Assembly: GCA_002353485.1 (NCBI GenBank)
Contig: DEJS01000021.1
Span: 11,837-75,836 of the forward strand
Reading direction: 5' to 3'
From: Prevotella sp. UBA2742
GTDB lineage: Bacteria > Bacteroidota > Bacteroidia > Bacteroidales > Bacteroidaceae
DNA length: 64,000 bases
The notes under the pieces were generated by a model. The model was not told the origin of the DNA. It made no database searches and saw only the letters and a list, made by a program, of their open reading frames with translations. Made by a program: the position numbers and the translations under genes. Shown here in pieces: positions 36,029 to 43,789 of this stretch (positions are counted from its first letter, which is position 1; each line of letters starts with the position of its first letter).

Positions 36029-36697
36029 ATGAACGGTATGACATTCCACACGGAGATAGGGCTGATGCAAGTGATCCAGCAGATTGGGTTTCTGCCATTC
36101 TTTGACAGTGGTGTACGTGGTTATTCTGCTGAAGAAATGGCTGACCCAGATTGTCGCTATGTAGTATTTCCCGACGGAGGCTGGGACTGGCCACTGTGGA
36201 AATGGAAAGGACCAGTGGTGACGGAGGGAGGCTGCGTCTATGGCAAGTTCTTTGCCGGGAAAGCAGGCTTCATCAGTCGTGAGTGGTGGCCCGATTTCTT
36301 CAACTACCGTCGCAGCACGCATCAGCAGCCCGAAGAAGGAAGCATCGAGGAGGCTATCCTGTTGACACTACAGGAACAGGGTAGCATGATAACACGTGAG
36401 CTGAGGGCTGCCTGTGGTTTTACAGGGCCGAAGATGCGCAGCCGGTTTGATGGCTATGTCACCCGTCTCGAGATGGGCTGCTACATCGTAACAGAGGATT
36501 TCATCTACCCCGTGGATAAGCACAACAGGGAGTACGGCTGGGGGTGGTCGCTACTGACCACTCCTGAGCAGCTGCTGGGTCGTGAGGCTTGCCAATGCGG
36601 ACGTACGCCTGAAGAGTCGTACGAAAGGATGCTTCGCCACTTCCACCAACTACTGCCTGAGGCCTCAGAACAGCAAATCAAGAAACTGTTGAAATAA
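36029..36697 (+). CDS. AlkZ-related winged-helix protein
   Basis: Protein of 222 residues without signal peptide. The N-terminal half is rich in Trp/Phe (PDGGWDWPLWKWKG, EWWPDFFNYRR); residues about 105-150 look like a winged helix (EEAILLTLQEQGSMITRELRA, then a domain ending YIVTEDF). It resembles the short AlkZ-related family (YcaQ glycosylase relatives) of Bacteroidetes, but the catalytic QxQ-type motif of AlkZ is not recognisable, so a glycosylase role should not be assumed. It follows msrA by 20 bp, probably in one transcript. Met38-type start at 36038 is an alternative. Confidence 0.55.
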   Translation: MNGMTFHTEIGLMQVIQQIGFLPFFDSGVRGYSAEEMADPDCRYVVFPDGGWDWPLWKWKGPVVTEGGCVYGKFFAGKAGFISREWWPDFFNYRRSTHQQPEEGSIEEAILLTLQEQGSMITRELRAACGFTGPKMRSRFDGYVTRLEMGCYIVTEDFIYPVDKHNREYGWGWSLLTTPEQLLGREACQCGRTPEESYERMLRHFHQLLPEASEQQIKKLLK

Positions 36698-36754
36698 TGA
36701 AGAGGAAGTTCATGAAAGAATAAAAATGAATTGCTTAAAATGACGCTAAATAGG

Positions 36755-37270
36755 ATGAAACGACTTTTTGTAATCATTGCGCTGACGGCATTCATGCATT
36801 CGTTAAGCGCACAGACCTATCCGCCTAAGGATGCACCACAGCTGGAGTTCGCCCTACAGCTGAGGGTAAACATCGGCGAGGCTTATACCGTAGGCGAAAC
36901 CCAGCACGGGCGAAGGATTGTGATACCCATTACGGGCGGCACGTTTGAAGGACCGCTGCTGAAAGGAACCATCCTGCCTGGCGGTGCCGACTATCAGCTG
37001 CTGGGCGCTAACGGCACACGCACGGAGCTGGAGGCTATATACTCGATAAGGACTGACGACGGCGTGAATATTCACGTCAGAAATAATGGTATGGTATGTG
37101 ACGGAAGGGATGCCGAGGGACGTCCGTACTATTACTTCAAGGCTGCACCGCGATTCGAAGCACCTAAGGACAGTCGCTATGACTGGCTGAACAATGCGCT
37201 CTTCGTATGTCAGCCTGAATGGGTGAAGGACTCGGGGGGCATAGTGCTCAACGTATGGAAAATAAAGTAA
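36755..37270 (+). CDS. DUF3237 protein, secreted
   Basis: Exported small beta-barrel protein, 171 residues from ATG 36755. Signal peptide MKRLFVIIALTAFMHSLSAQ; DUF3237 features ITGGTFEGPLLKGTILPGGADYQ and YYFKAAPRFEAP follow. Function unknown for the family. ATG 36740 is possible but adds only a short polar extension before the signal peptide. Convergent with the DUF4251 gene (28 bp between). Confidence 0.85.
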   Translation: MKRLFVIIALTAFMHSLSAQTYPPKDAPQLEFALQLRVNIGEAYTVGETQHGRRIVIPITGGTFEGPLLKGTILPGGADYQLLGANGTRTELEAIYSIRTDDGVNIHVRNNGMVCDGRDAEGRPYYYFKAAPRFEAPKDSRYDWLNNALFVCQPEWVKDSGGIVLNVWKIK

Positions 37271-37298
37271 TGGAAAACGGTGCCTGCACCAAGACTGT

Positions 37299-37778
37299 TC
37301 ATTGCGGCCAGGAGAGTTCGCCGCCATAGGATATACTTTCCATTTCGTGGGGCTGGACGGCTATAGTAGTTTGGCCGTTATCGAAGACTTCCAGCTGGTA
37401 TGATATAACGTCTTCGCCGTTGTCAACAACGAGCGAGATGACGCGCACACCTTTTGCTGTAACATAGTCGCTATACTTGCTGATGGGGGCAGTAAAGTTC
37501 AGACCCTTACCACCAAGATAAGGTATGCTGTAAGCTCTACCAAAATAGGGCAGATATGACACCAGAGTGTCACCCCTGACCTCAAGCGACCAGTCGCTGG
37601 CGATGTTTCTTGACGGGCCACGACGGGGGTACATCTCCTTTACATCCACTAAATAGTGACGGTCATTGAGCGCCGTCTGCACCTGACGGATGCGTTCAGC
37701 TTTTTCTGCAGGTGTGAGCGAGGCACATGCCGTCACCGTCAAAGCAACTGTAGTCAAAAGGATCATCTTCGTTCTCAT
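37299..37778 (-). CDS. DUF4251 lipoprotein
   Basis: Probable lipoprotein of 159 residues: MRTKMILLTTVALTVTAC gives a lipobox TVTAC with Cys18. The mature part has the DUF4251 pattern PYFGRAYSIPYLGGKGLNF, and a C-terminal ISYGGEL. Function unknown; the family is restricted largely to Bacteroidetes. Start 37778 is only 5 nt after a promoter element with perfect 20-nt spacing, so translation is probably from a leaderless mRNA. The in-frame region upstream to 37814 contains the promoter and is not coding. Confidence 0.85.
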   Translation of the reverse strand: MRTKMILLTTVALTVTACASLTPAEKAERIRQVQTALNDRHYLVDVKEMYPRRGPSRNIASDWSLEVRGDTLVSYLPYFGRAYSIPYLGGKGLNFTAPISKYSDYVTAKGVRVISLVVDNGEDVISYQLEVFDNGQTTIAVQPHEMESISYGGELSWPQ

Positions 37779-37783
37779 CACTG

Positions 37784-37815
37784 CAAAGGTAAGTATTATT
37801 ATTGACAAACACAAA
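37784..37815 (-). promoter_or_regulatory. Full promoter TTTG-N20-TACCTTTG, 5 nt from start codon
   Basis: TTTG at 37812-37815 and TACCTTTG at 37784-37791 on the minus strand, exactly 20 nt apart. The ATG at 37778 follows the last G after 5 nt: the best leaderless candidate in the window. Confidence 0.85.
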
Positions 37816-37884
37816 AATCGATTACGATTTTTTCAAATGACAGACAAAAATCAGAAAAGCAGGGGGTATTAGGAAAAAAAGTTG

Positions 37885-37892
37885 TACCTTTG
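37885..37892 (+). promoter_or_regulatory. -7 element (TACCTTTG) for DUF2147 gene
   Basis: 33 nt before ATG 37926; no TTTG at the 20-nt gap. Confidence 0.65.
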
Positions 37893-37925
37893 CGAGCGGT
37901 ATTTACAAAAAAACATCAACAAATT

Positions 37926-38321
37926 ATGAAAAGAGTTTTATTCAGTATCGTGCTTGGACTCATCGCCATGGTGGGCTATGCACAGGACATTAAGGGTAAG
38001 TGGCTCACCGAGGCTGGCGATGCACAGGTAGAAATCTATGAGCACAATGGTAAGGTGAACGGCAAGATTGTGTGGCTGCAAAAGGGTCCTGACACGAAGG
38101 ACGTGCACAACAAGGACGAGAAACTGCGCACGAGAAAACTGATGGGTGTGAACATCCTGTCCGGGCTCAGCAAGAAGAAAGACAAATGGGAAGGGGGCCG
38201 CATCTACAATCCCAAGAATGGTAAGGATTACAAGTGCTCCATCTGGCTGGAGGGTAACACGCTAAAGGTGCGTGGATACATCGGATTCCTCTACGAGACT
38301 CAAACCTGGACGAGGAAATAA
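37926..38321 (+). CDS. DUF2147 protein, secreted
   Basis: Exported small protein of 131 residues. Signal peptide MKRVLFSIVLGLIAMVGYAQ; then the DUF2147 pattern IKGKWLTEAGDAQVEIYE, GRIYNPKNGKDYKC and a terminal YLYE-like stretch (GFLYETQTW). Function unknown. It has its own promoter and a strong terminator directly downstream, so it is monocistronic. Confidence 0.88.
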   Translation: MKRVLFSIVLGLIAMVGYAQDIKGKWLTEAGDAQVEIYEHNGKVNGKIVWLQKGPDTKDVHNKDEKLRTRKLMGVNILSGLSKKKDKWEGGRIYNPKNGKDYKCSIWLEGNTLKVRGYIGFLYETQTWTRK

Positions 38322-38328
38322 AAAAAAC

Positions 38329-38368
38329 AACTGCCAGTCACAAAAGGTTACGGACTGGCAGTTTTTTT
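38329..38368 (+). terminator. Rho-independent terminator of DUF2147 gene (possibly bidirectional)
   Basis: Perfect 11-bp stem AACTGCCAGTC at 38329-38339 with GACTGGCAGTT at 38353-38363, 13-nt loop, then a T-run. An A-run lies on the other side, so it may also stop the convergent gene ending at 38402. Confidence 0.9.
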
Positions 38369-38401
38369 GTTTCGCACCACACAATGCCGGCAAACTGAAA
38401 C

Positions 38402-39073
38402 CTATTGCACGGCACGGATACAGCGGCCACTGAACCGATTGCTTGAGAGATTGCCGTAATGCACTGATATGTCGGAGAAGTTAAACTCCAGACACCATGC
38501 CTTGTTGGGACTGGTTGTATAGAGCGATGAACTCCAGTAGATACCATAGATACCGCGAAACTGAACGTTATCATAGAAGCGGAAGCCTGTAATGGGCAAA
38601 AAGATAGAATTGCCAGTGCGCTTACCGGTAACCTTATAGCCGTTCACGCCATCCTTCGTGGTCCACTCCCAAGTGCAATTGTCAGGATTAACCAACTCTT
38701 CGTATTCTGCCTTCGTTGGCATACGCCAATTACCGCCCCAGCAGGCATGAGCAGCATCGTCAGAAGGTGCCAACTGGAACTTTCTGTCGTTATTTGAATA
38801 TTTGACAGGCAATTGACCCTCTCCCTTACTCCACTTATAGGTGGTCCAAGAGTAGTAGGTCTTTGGCTGGGTTTCGCCCCATGCGAAATACGTGCCATAA
38901 CCCGTAGAACGCTTTGCACCCACATTCATGTTAGCCCACTTTACACTAAGTCCCAAGTCAACAGCCTCTACACCCTCTGGAGCTGTCGAGGGCGCTTCCC
39001 GACCGTCACCCTTTGCCTGGTCTGCTACGCTAAAGAACATAACAGCCAACGTTAACAAAAACAGTTTCTTCAT
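38402..39073 (-). CDS. Secreted protein with Fibrobacter-type major paralogous (FISUMP-like) domain
   Basis: Exported protein of 223 residues: signal peptide MKKLFLLTLAVMFFSVADQA, then VDLGLSVKWANMNVGAKRSTG, YFAWGETQPK, WRMPTKAEYEEL and GRCIRAVQ, the hallmarks of a domain common in secreted Bacteroidetes and Fibrobacter proteins. The role is unknown; the fold is related to C-type-lectin or formylglycine-like domains. Monocistronic, with a promoter at 39097. Confidence 0.8.
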   Translation of the reverse strand: MKKLFLLTLAVMFFSVADQAKGDGREAPSTAPEGVEAVDLGLSVKWANMNVGAKRSTGYGTYFAWGETQPKTYYSWTTYKWSKGEGQLPVKYSNNDRKFQLAPSDDAAHACWGGNWRMPTKAEYEELVNPDNCTWEWTTKDGVNGYKVTGKRTGNSIFLPITGFRFYDNVQFRGIYGIYWSSSLYTTSPNKAWCLEFNFSDISVHYGNLSSNRFSGRCIRAVQ

Positions 39074-39096
39074 AATACGATAACCTTATTGGCAGG

Positions 39097-39104
39097 CAAA
39101 GATA
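39097..39104 (-). promoter_or_regulatory. -7 element (TATCTTTG) for FISUMP-like gene
   Basis: 23 nt upstream of the start at 39073, just after the stop of the sensor kinase gene on the same strand. Confidence 0.65.
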
Positions 39105-39142
39105 CAAAGAAAAACGGAAAATACCATACTTTTTGGGGAAAA

Positions 39143-41149
39143 TCAGATGCCCGTAACCACAAAACGGGCACCCTTGGTATATTCCGTATCCAGATATATG
39201 CTATACCCCAGGGTAATGGCCAGACGGCGAGCCAACGACAAGCCAATGCCAAGGCTGCACTCGTCGGGTGACAGGCGAACGAAGGGCTCAAAGATACGCT
39301 CCGTATCGGCGGCAGGAATAACGGGACCTTCGTTGCTGACGGATATAGCGTATGTACCGTCAGCATTGGCACTGCAGCTCATCTGTACCGTACCGCCGGT
39401 AGCATATTTATCGGCGTTGTCAAGCAGACAGTTCAGCAGCTCGTGCAGCAGCGGACTGGTAATAATTGTCACATCGTTGCTCACCGTCGTACTGAACTCT
39501 GTGGCCAATGTGCGGTTTTTGTCTATTGAAGATGGCTGCAGGTCATAACTGTTCAGCACGCTACGTGCCATTTCGTTCAGTCCTATGCAGTACTGTTTAG
39601 AGGTTTGTACATCGTCGCCGTAAAGACTGAACAGGATGAGCTGATGCGTAGAGGTACCCACATGGTAGGCATCATGACACACACTGGCACGCAGCTGCAT
39701 ATAATCTTCGTGTGGTATCTGTCCGTCGCCGTCAATAATCAGTTCTGCGGTGTTAATCAGCGTAAGTAACGGAGCCCGTAGTGCACTGATGCAGATTTGC
39801 TTCTCTTCCTCGGTGATTCCGACAGCCCCTCGGGCGTAGGAGTCAAGCACCGGGTCCACCATTGACTCTATACTCCGGGCGGCATTGAGAATGTCCTTGT
39901 AGCGTTTCGGACGTTCCTCGGGCTTAAGCAGAAAGTCCGGATTATTGAAAACACGTGCATAGCCTATCAGCACACTGATGGGCGATTTTAGCTTATCGTG
40001 TATGGTGCTGACAAAGGCACGACGAATGTTCTGCCCTGCCTCGGTGCGACGGCGCGCCTCCTGCAACAGCTGGAACTGCTCCTCCAATCGGCGATTCTTC
40101 TTGTGGCGATAGACAAGCATACTCATCAGCAAGCCAATAATGACCAGTGCCATCAGCCCGACGACAACCAGCTGTGTACGCCGCACCTCGGCCTTCTCCT
40201 GCTCGGCCTGGGACTTGACAATGTCGTTCGATAAATCTACCAGATGTTGTTCCAGTGACCCACGTTCCTCAACGAGCAGAAGGCTGTCTTTCACATTAGA
40301 TAAACGGTAAGCATTCTGCCAGTCGCCCATCTTCTCATAGACGTTAATGCGCAGCTCGGTGGCTGTCAGAGGCTCTTCGACGGAGTCACACCAGGCAAGG
40401 GCCTGCTTATAGTCATTCTCCATTAGACTACGGCATACCATTACTTGTTCGAGATTGGCAGCATTAAACTGCCCTGACTGATGCTGGCGAATGCTGTCGT
40501 ACTGGGAGAAATAACGGTAGAAAGAGCTACGGTCGTCCATCTTGTTGGCAATAATACACCGATAACCCAACACACCACTTTCATACATTGGGTTCTTAAG
40601 CATCTGCTGTGGCAGACTGTCAAGGCAGGCCATGGCCTCTGCCGGATTCGTGAAACTGAGCGACTGTGCCAACGAGAGATAGGCATTGAACACAGCCACG
40701 GGGTCCTTTTCGGCATTGAGCCCACGAAGAGCCCGCCGGAAATACTTCTCTGCCATCTCTGGCTGGTTACGACCATTATAGAAAAAACCCAGTCCCATGT
40801 TAGCCATATAGAGATACTGCTCATGATGGCGCCACTTGACATCATCGGTGAGATGGTGTATCTCAGAGTAGGCCCGATGGAAACGCTTATGGTTTATCTC
40901 ATATATCACACGGTTCATCCACGTGCGGTAATACTTATCCCATTCCTTGCGACCCTCAACATAGCTCATATAAGCTTCATACGCCTCATAAAAATCTGAA
41001 TCGCTGCCACTGGACTGCGCCTGATAAATACGTTGCAGCATTACCTGCTCGTCCGCTGAAGGCTGTAATGGCTGGGCCGCGGGCTTCTGCTTAGCAACGA
41101 GGGGTAAACTCATTGCCAGCAGTACCGCGGTGAAAACAATCTTTCTCAT
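39143..41149 (-). CDS. TPR-containing sensor histidine kinase homologue with degenerate boxes
   Basis: Membrane protein of 668 residues: signal peptide MRKIVFTAVLLAMSLPLVA, TPR-like helical region, membrane helix about 327-346, coiled coil, HisKA-like and HATPase-like domains. In the H-box, FVSTIHDKLKSPIS aligned without gaps to FLSNISHELRTPLT puts Asp385 at the phosphoacceptor position, with His384 one residue early. The G1 box reads NEGPVIP (Asp to Asn, second Gly to Val). The N-box LLNCLLDNADKYA and the G2 region GIGLSLA are kept. Autophosphorylation is doubtful. It lies downstream of a membrane AraC regulator on the same strand, with its own promoter. Confidence 0.85.
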   Translation of the reverse strand: MRKIVFTAVLLAMSLPLVAKQKPAAQPLQPSADEQVMLQRIYQAQSSGSDSDFYEAYEAYMSYVEGRKEWDKYYRTWMNRVIYEINHKRFHRAYSEIHHLTDDVKWRHHEQYLYMANMGLGFFYNGRNQPEMAEKYFRRALRGLNAEKDPVAVFNAYLSLAQSLSFTNPAEAMACLDSLPQQMLKNPMYESGVLGYRCIIANKMDDRSSFYRYFSQYDSIRQHQSGQFNAANLEQVMVCRSLMENDYKQALAWCDSVEEPLTATELRINVYEKMGDWQNAYRLSNVKDSLLLVEERGSLEQHLVDLSNDIVKSQAEQEKAEVRRTQLVVVGLMALVIIGLLMSMLVYRHKKNRRLEEQFQLLQEARRRTEAGQNIRRAFVSTIHDKLKSPISVLIGYARVFNNPDFLLKPEERPKRYKDILNAARSIESMVDPVLDSYARGAVGITEEEKQICISALRAPLLTLINTAELIIDGDGQIPHEDYMQLRASVCHDAYHVGTSTHQLILFSLYGDDVQTSKQYCIGLNEMARSVLNSYDLQPSSIDKNRTLATEFSTTVSNDVTIITSPLLHELLNCLLDNADKYATGGTVQMSCSANADGTYAISVSNEGPVIPAADTERIFEPFVRLSPDECSLGIGLSLARRLAITLGYSIYLDTEYTKGARFVVTGI

Positions 41150-41237
41150 ATCTAATACTATCATTCCTAATTCTACCATTCGTTTGCTATAACCAAAATA
41201 GTTAAATCCTATGAATTTGTTCGCAATAAAGTTAGTG

Positions 41238-41269
41238 CAAAATTACAAAAAACAGCCGACATGTGCAAA
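41238..41269 (-). promoter_or_regulatory. Full promoter TTTG-N20-TAATTTTG for sensor kinase homologue
   Basis: TTTG at 41266-41269 and TAATTTTG at 41238-41245, exactly 20 nt apart; leader of 88 nt to the start at 41149. Confidence 0.8.
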
Positions 41270-41364
41270 CGCAAAGACATGGGAAAGCATATTTTTGCGA
41301 ATTCTGAGACAAGTTTTGCAGATTCTACAAATAAGAAGCCCTATAAAATCTCCTCCAAAACACT

Positions 41365-42477
41365 TTATTCGGTATTGTTACGCATCCATGCCGTTACCGT
41401 TTGCCCCATGCGCTGTTTGAAAGCCGCCCCGAACGTACTGTAGCTTTTAAAACCGCTTTCCAAAGCCAACTGAAGAGCGGTAAAAGAGCGTCCGGTGGCA
41501 ACAGCCTCACGGTAAAGACGGATGAAATGACTAATACGCAGGTTGTTTATATAGGCATTATAAGTTGTATTCTGCTGAGTGAAGTACTGACTGAGGTAAC
41601 TATGATTGGTGCCGATGGCTCTGCAAAGATCGTCAGCTCTTATGTCATGACGCAAATAAAGCTGTGGGGTCTCGCAGTGCTGCTCTAACAGCTGACCGAT
41701 ATTTGAGGTTGTCGCTATTGGAAGTGTTACCGATGGAATGGGCGTTTCTGCTTCGATTAGGCCTTTCTGGGATGCTGCATCATCCAGCGTCTGAAGCGTC
41801 TCCACACGCCAAAGCAGCAGTCCGATAAGTACAAGGTCGTTTGCCTGAACAACATATGCAAAGAAGATGTCAATGCCGATGGATATGTAGAAACAAAGTA
41901 TCAGCAAGCATACGAATATTGCCACGCAACTCTGCCACACCTCTTTATATTCCAGGTCGGCATAGTTGTCGCGCAGCCATCGACCGTACTGCCTGATTGC
42001 TCGAGTCATAAATATCATAAACACGATGCCACACAATACGAGATAGACTCTCAGCAATGGCACATAGGTATTGCTATGGAAAACGATGCACACCACCAGA
42101 ATGACCACAACAGGCACCATTGCCGCAACGATGGGCCATAGCGGGCGCCGACGGTCTTGCAGCATCACGAACAGCATCGACATCATCACCGGAACCAGTG
42201 TCAGGCAGTCTAACCCTGCTCCCACAACAAGAGCTATCCATGGGTCACTGACTAAGTGGTAACAAGCCAACAATGTCCACCAAATATGACCCAGCGCCAT
42301 CAGTGCAAAAAAGGCTGCCACCCATCTGCGCAGACACAAAGGCGGCGTTATCTCGGGCACAAAGGCATTACCGCGACGGAACAACAGATAGACACATGCA
42401 CAAAAGGACAAAAGGGTTACTCCTCCGTAAAACATTACGTAGATCACATCATTGTATAACTGCTGCTCTTCGTACAT
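41365..42477 (-). CDS. Membrane-bound AraC-type transcription regulator
   Basis: Protein of 370 residues with about seven N-terminal membrane helices (first at about 11-33, last near 210-230) and a C-terminal AraC HTH pair (about 270-367): IRADDLCRAIGTNHSYLSQYF and LALESGFKSYSTFGAAFKQRMG. A DNA-binding domain held at the membrane implies either local binding or release by proteolysis; neither is visible. It precedes the degenerate kinase on the same strand (215 bp gap), suggesting a shared sensory role. Confidence 0.88.
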   Translation of the reverse strand: MYEEQQLYNDVIYVMFYGGVTLLSFCACVYLLFRRGNAFVPEITPPLCLRRWVAAFFALMALGHIWWTLLACYHLVSDPWIALVVGAGLDCLTLVPVMMSMLFVMLQDRRRPLWPIVAAMVPVVVILVVCIVFHSNTYVPLLRVYLVLCGIVFMIFMTRAIRQYGRWLRDNYADLEYKEVWQSCVAIFVCLLILCFYISIGIDIFFAYVVQANDLVLIGLLLWRVETLQTLDDAASQKGLIEAETPIPSVTLPIATTSNIGQLLEQHCETPQLYLRHDIRADDLCRAIGTNHSYLSQYFTQQNTTYNAYINNLRISHFIRLYREAVATGRSFTALQLALESGFKSYSTFGAAFKQRMGQTVTAWMRNNTE

Positions 42478-42517
42478 TTATGGCTGACTAATATTGTCTT
42501 TTACTATTTAACTTCTG

Positions 42518-42549
42518 CAAAAATAAACAAATAATTCCATACTGCCAAA
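42518..42549 (-). promoter_or_regulatory. Full promoter TTTG-N20-TATTTTTG for membrane AraC gene
   Basis: TTTG at 42546-42549 and TATTTTTG at 42518-42525, exactly 20 nt apart; 40-nt leader. Confidence 0.8.
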
Positions 42550-42611
42550 CAAGAACTAAAAAATATGCATTATTTTCTTTAGGGAAGAAATGAAATATTA
42601 CTATTTTTTCC

Positions 42612-42619
42612 TATCTTTG
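42612..42619 (+). promoter_or_regulatory. -7 element (TATCTTTG) for alkylation-repair pair
   Basis: 31 nt before ATG 42651; no TTTG at the 20-nt gap. A tiny upstream ATG (42637, five codons then stop) lies in the leader. Confidence 0.7.
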
Positions 42620-42650
42620 CACTATCAATCAGGAAAATGACGCAAGGACA

Positions 42651-43427
42651 ATGACAACAGCAAATGAGATTACGGCATATATGGAGTCGCTGCACAACGA
42701 AGGGCAGCGGCAAATACTAATGCGCTTCTTCAAGACGGGACCGGGTGAATACGGCGAAGGTGACGAGTTCCTGGGACTCAAGGTGCCACAAACGCGCGAG
42801 GTAGTCAAGGCTGCCAAGGACACGCCGCTCAGCGAAATACCGGCATTGCTGATGTCGCGATGGCATGAAGTAAGGCTCTGCGGGCTGCTCTTGATGGTGG
42901 CACTCTTTGAAAAACAAGCTACGAGACGATTGGAAAATGATGTCGAAGCCATCCGAAAACGCGATGAAATCGTGGAAATGTATCTACAATATGCTGAGCA
43001 GGCCAACAACTGGGACTTGGTAGACCTCTCTGCTCCAAAGATTCTGGGACACTGGCTGCTATTGCCCACCCAGTTAGGGGATAAGATAGCAGTTCTCGAT
43101 ACTTTAGCCGAAAGCAGTTGCCTCTGGCACCAACGTATAAGTATGGTTTGCACCTGGAAAACATCCCAGCAAGGCGACCCCTCGTGGTGCCTGCGCTATG
43201 CCGAGAAACACCTGCACCACCCTCACGACCTGATGCATAAGGCAGTAGGCTGGATGCTGCGTGAGATGGGCAAGCGGTGCAGCATGAATCTGCTCCGTGA
43301 CTTCCTCCGCCAGCATGCCCACGAGATGCCTCGCACCACCCTCCGCTATGCCATCGAGAAAATGACAGAGTCAGAACGAAAAGAATGGATGAACTATACT
43401 CAAGACACACATGAGAGACTATCCTGA
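42651..43427 (+). CDS. DNA alkylation repair protein (AlkD-like HEAT fold)
   Basis: Predicted DNA glycosylase-like protein for alkylated bases, 258 residues of helical HEAT-like repeats. Features of the family: FFKTGPGEYGEGDEFLGLKVPQ, ALLMSRWHEVRLCGLLLMV, NNWDLVDLSAPKILG and HDLMHKAVGWMLREMGKR. Overlaps the following MGMT-type gene by 17 bp, which supports a joint role in repair of alkylated DNA. Confidence 0.9.
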   Translation: MTTANEITAYMESLHNEGQRQILMRFFKTGPGEYGEGDEFLGLKVPQTREVVKAAKDTPLSEIPALLMSRWHEVRLCGLLLMVALFEKQATRRLENDVEAIRKRDEIVEMYLQYAEQANNWDLVDLSAPKILGHWLLLPTQLGDKIAVLDTLAESSCLWHQRISMVCTWKTSQQGDPSWCLRYAEKHLHHPHDLMHKAVGWMLREMGKRCSMNLLRDFLRQHAHEMPRTTLRYAIEKMTESERKEWMNYTQDTHERLS

Positions 43428-43746
43428 TAAAATGCTGCCAGCTCAGGCATTAGCGTTCCAACGTGACGTGCTGAACATCGTCAGTCAGATACCTCGCGGC
43501 CATGTGACCACCTATGGCATCATAGCCGCTTGGGCGGGCTGGCCAACTCATTCGCGTATGGTAGGACGCACTCTGCGCTATGCACCGGAAGCAGCCTCCC
43601 TACCCTGCCATCGCGTGGTTAACAAGCAGGGACGCACAGCTCCAGGATGGAGCCGCCAGCAAGCACTTCTGAAAGAAGAAAACGTAACGTTCAAAGCCAA
43701 TGGCCACGTTGACATGCAGCGACATCTGTGGGAGCCACTGCTATGA
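43411..43746 (+). CDS. MGMT-family DNA alkyltransferase, single domain
   Basis: Protein of 111 residues made only of the C-terminal MGMT domain. The helix-turn-helix region is VLNIVSQIPRGHVTTYGIIA, the arginine finger RMVGRTLR, and the active-site loop LPCHRVVNKQGR. The Cys is present, so this is not the Trp-type alkyltransferase-like (ATL) variant and could transfer alkyl groups. The N-terminal Ada/Ogt half is missing, as in many small MGMT-family proteins. Co-translated with the AlkD-like gene. Confidence 0.88.
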   Translation: MRDYPDKMLPAQALAFQRDVLNIVSQIPRGHVTTYGIIAAWAGWPTHSRMVGRTLRYAPEAASLPCHRVVNKQGRTAPGWSRQQALLKEENVTFKANGHVDMQRHLWEPLL

Positions 43747-43789
43747 AGAATCTTACGTCTATTAGATAGAAACTATAGAGAAAATTATT

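Noticed and set aside
36029..36697. Full AlkZ DNA glycosylase
   Set aside because: The protein is about half the usual length and the catalytic motif is not recognisable; only a related winged-helix call is supported.
43411..43746. Alkyltransferase-like (ATL) protein without activity
   Set aside because: ATL proteins have Trp in place of the active Cys; here the loop reads PCHRVV, so the MGMT call is kept.
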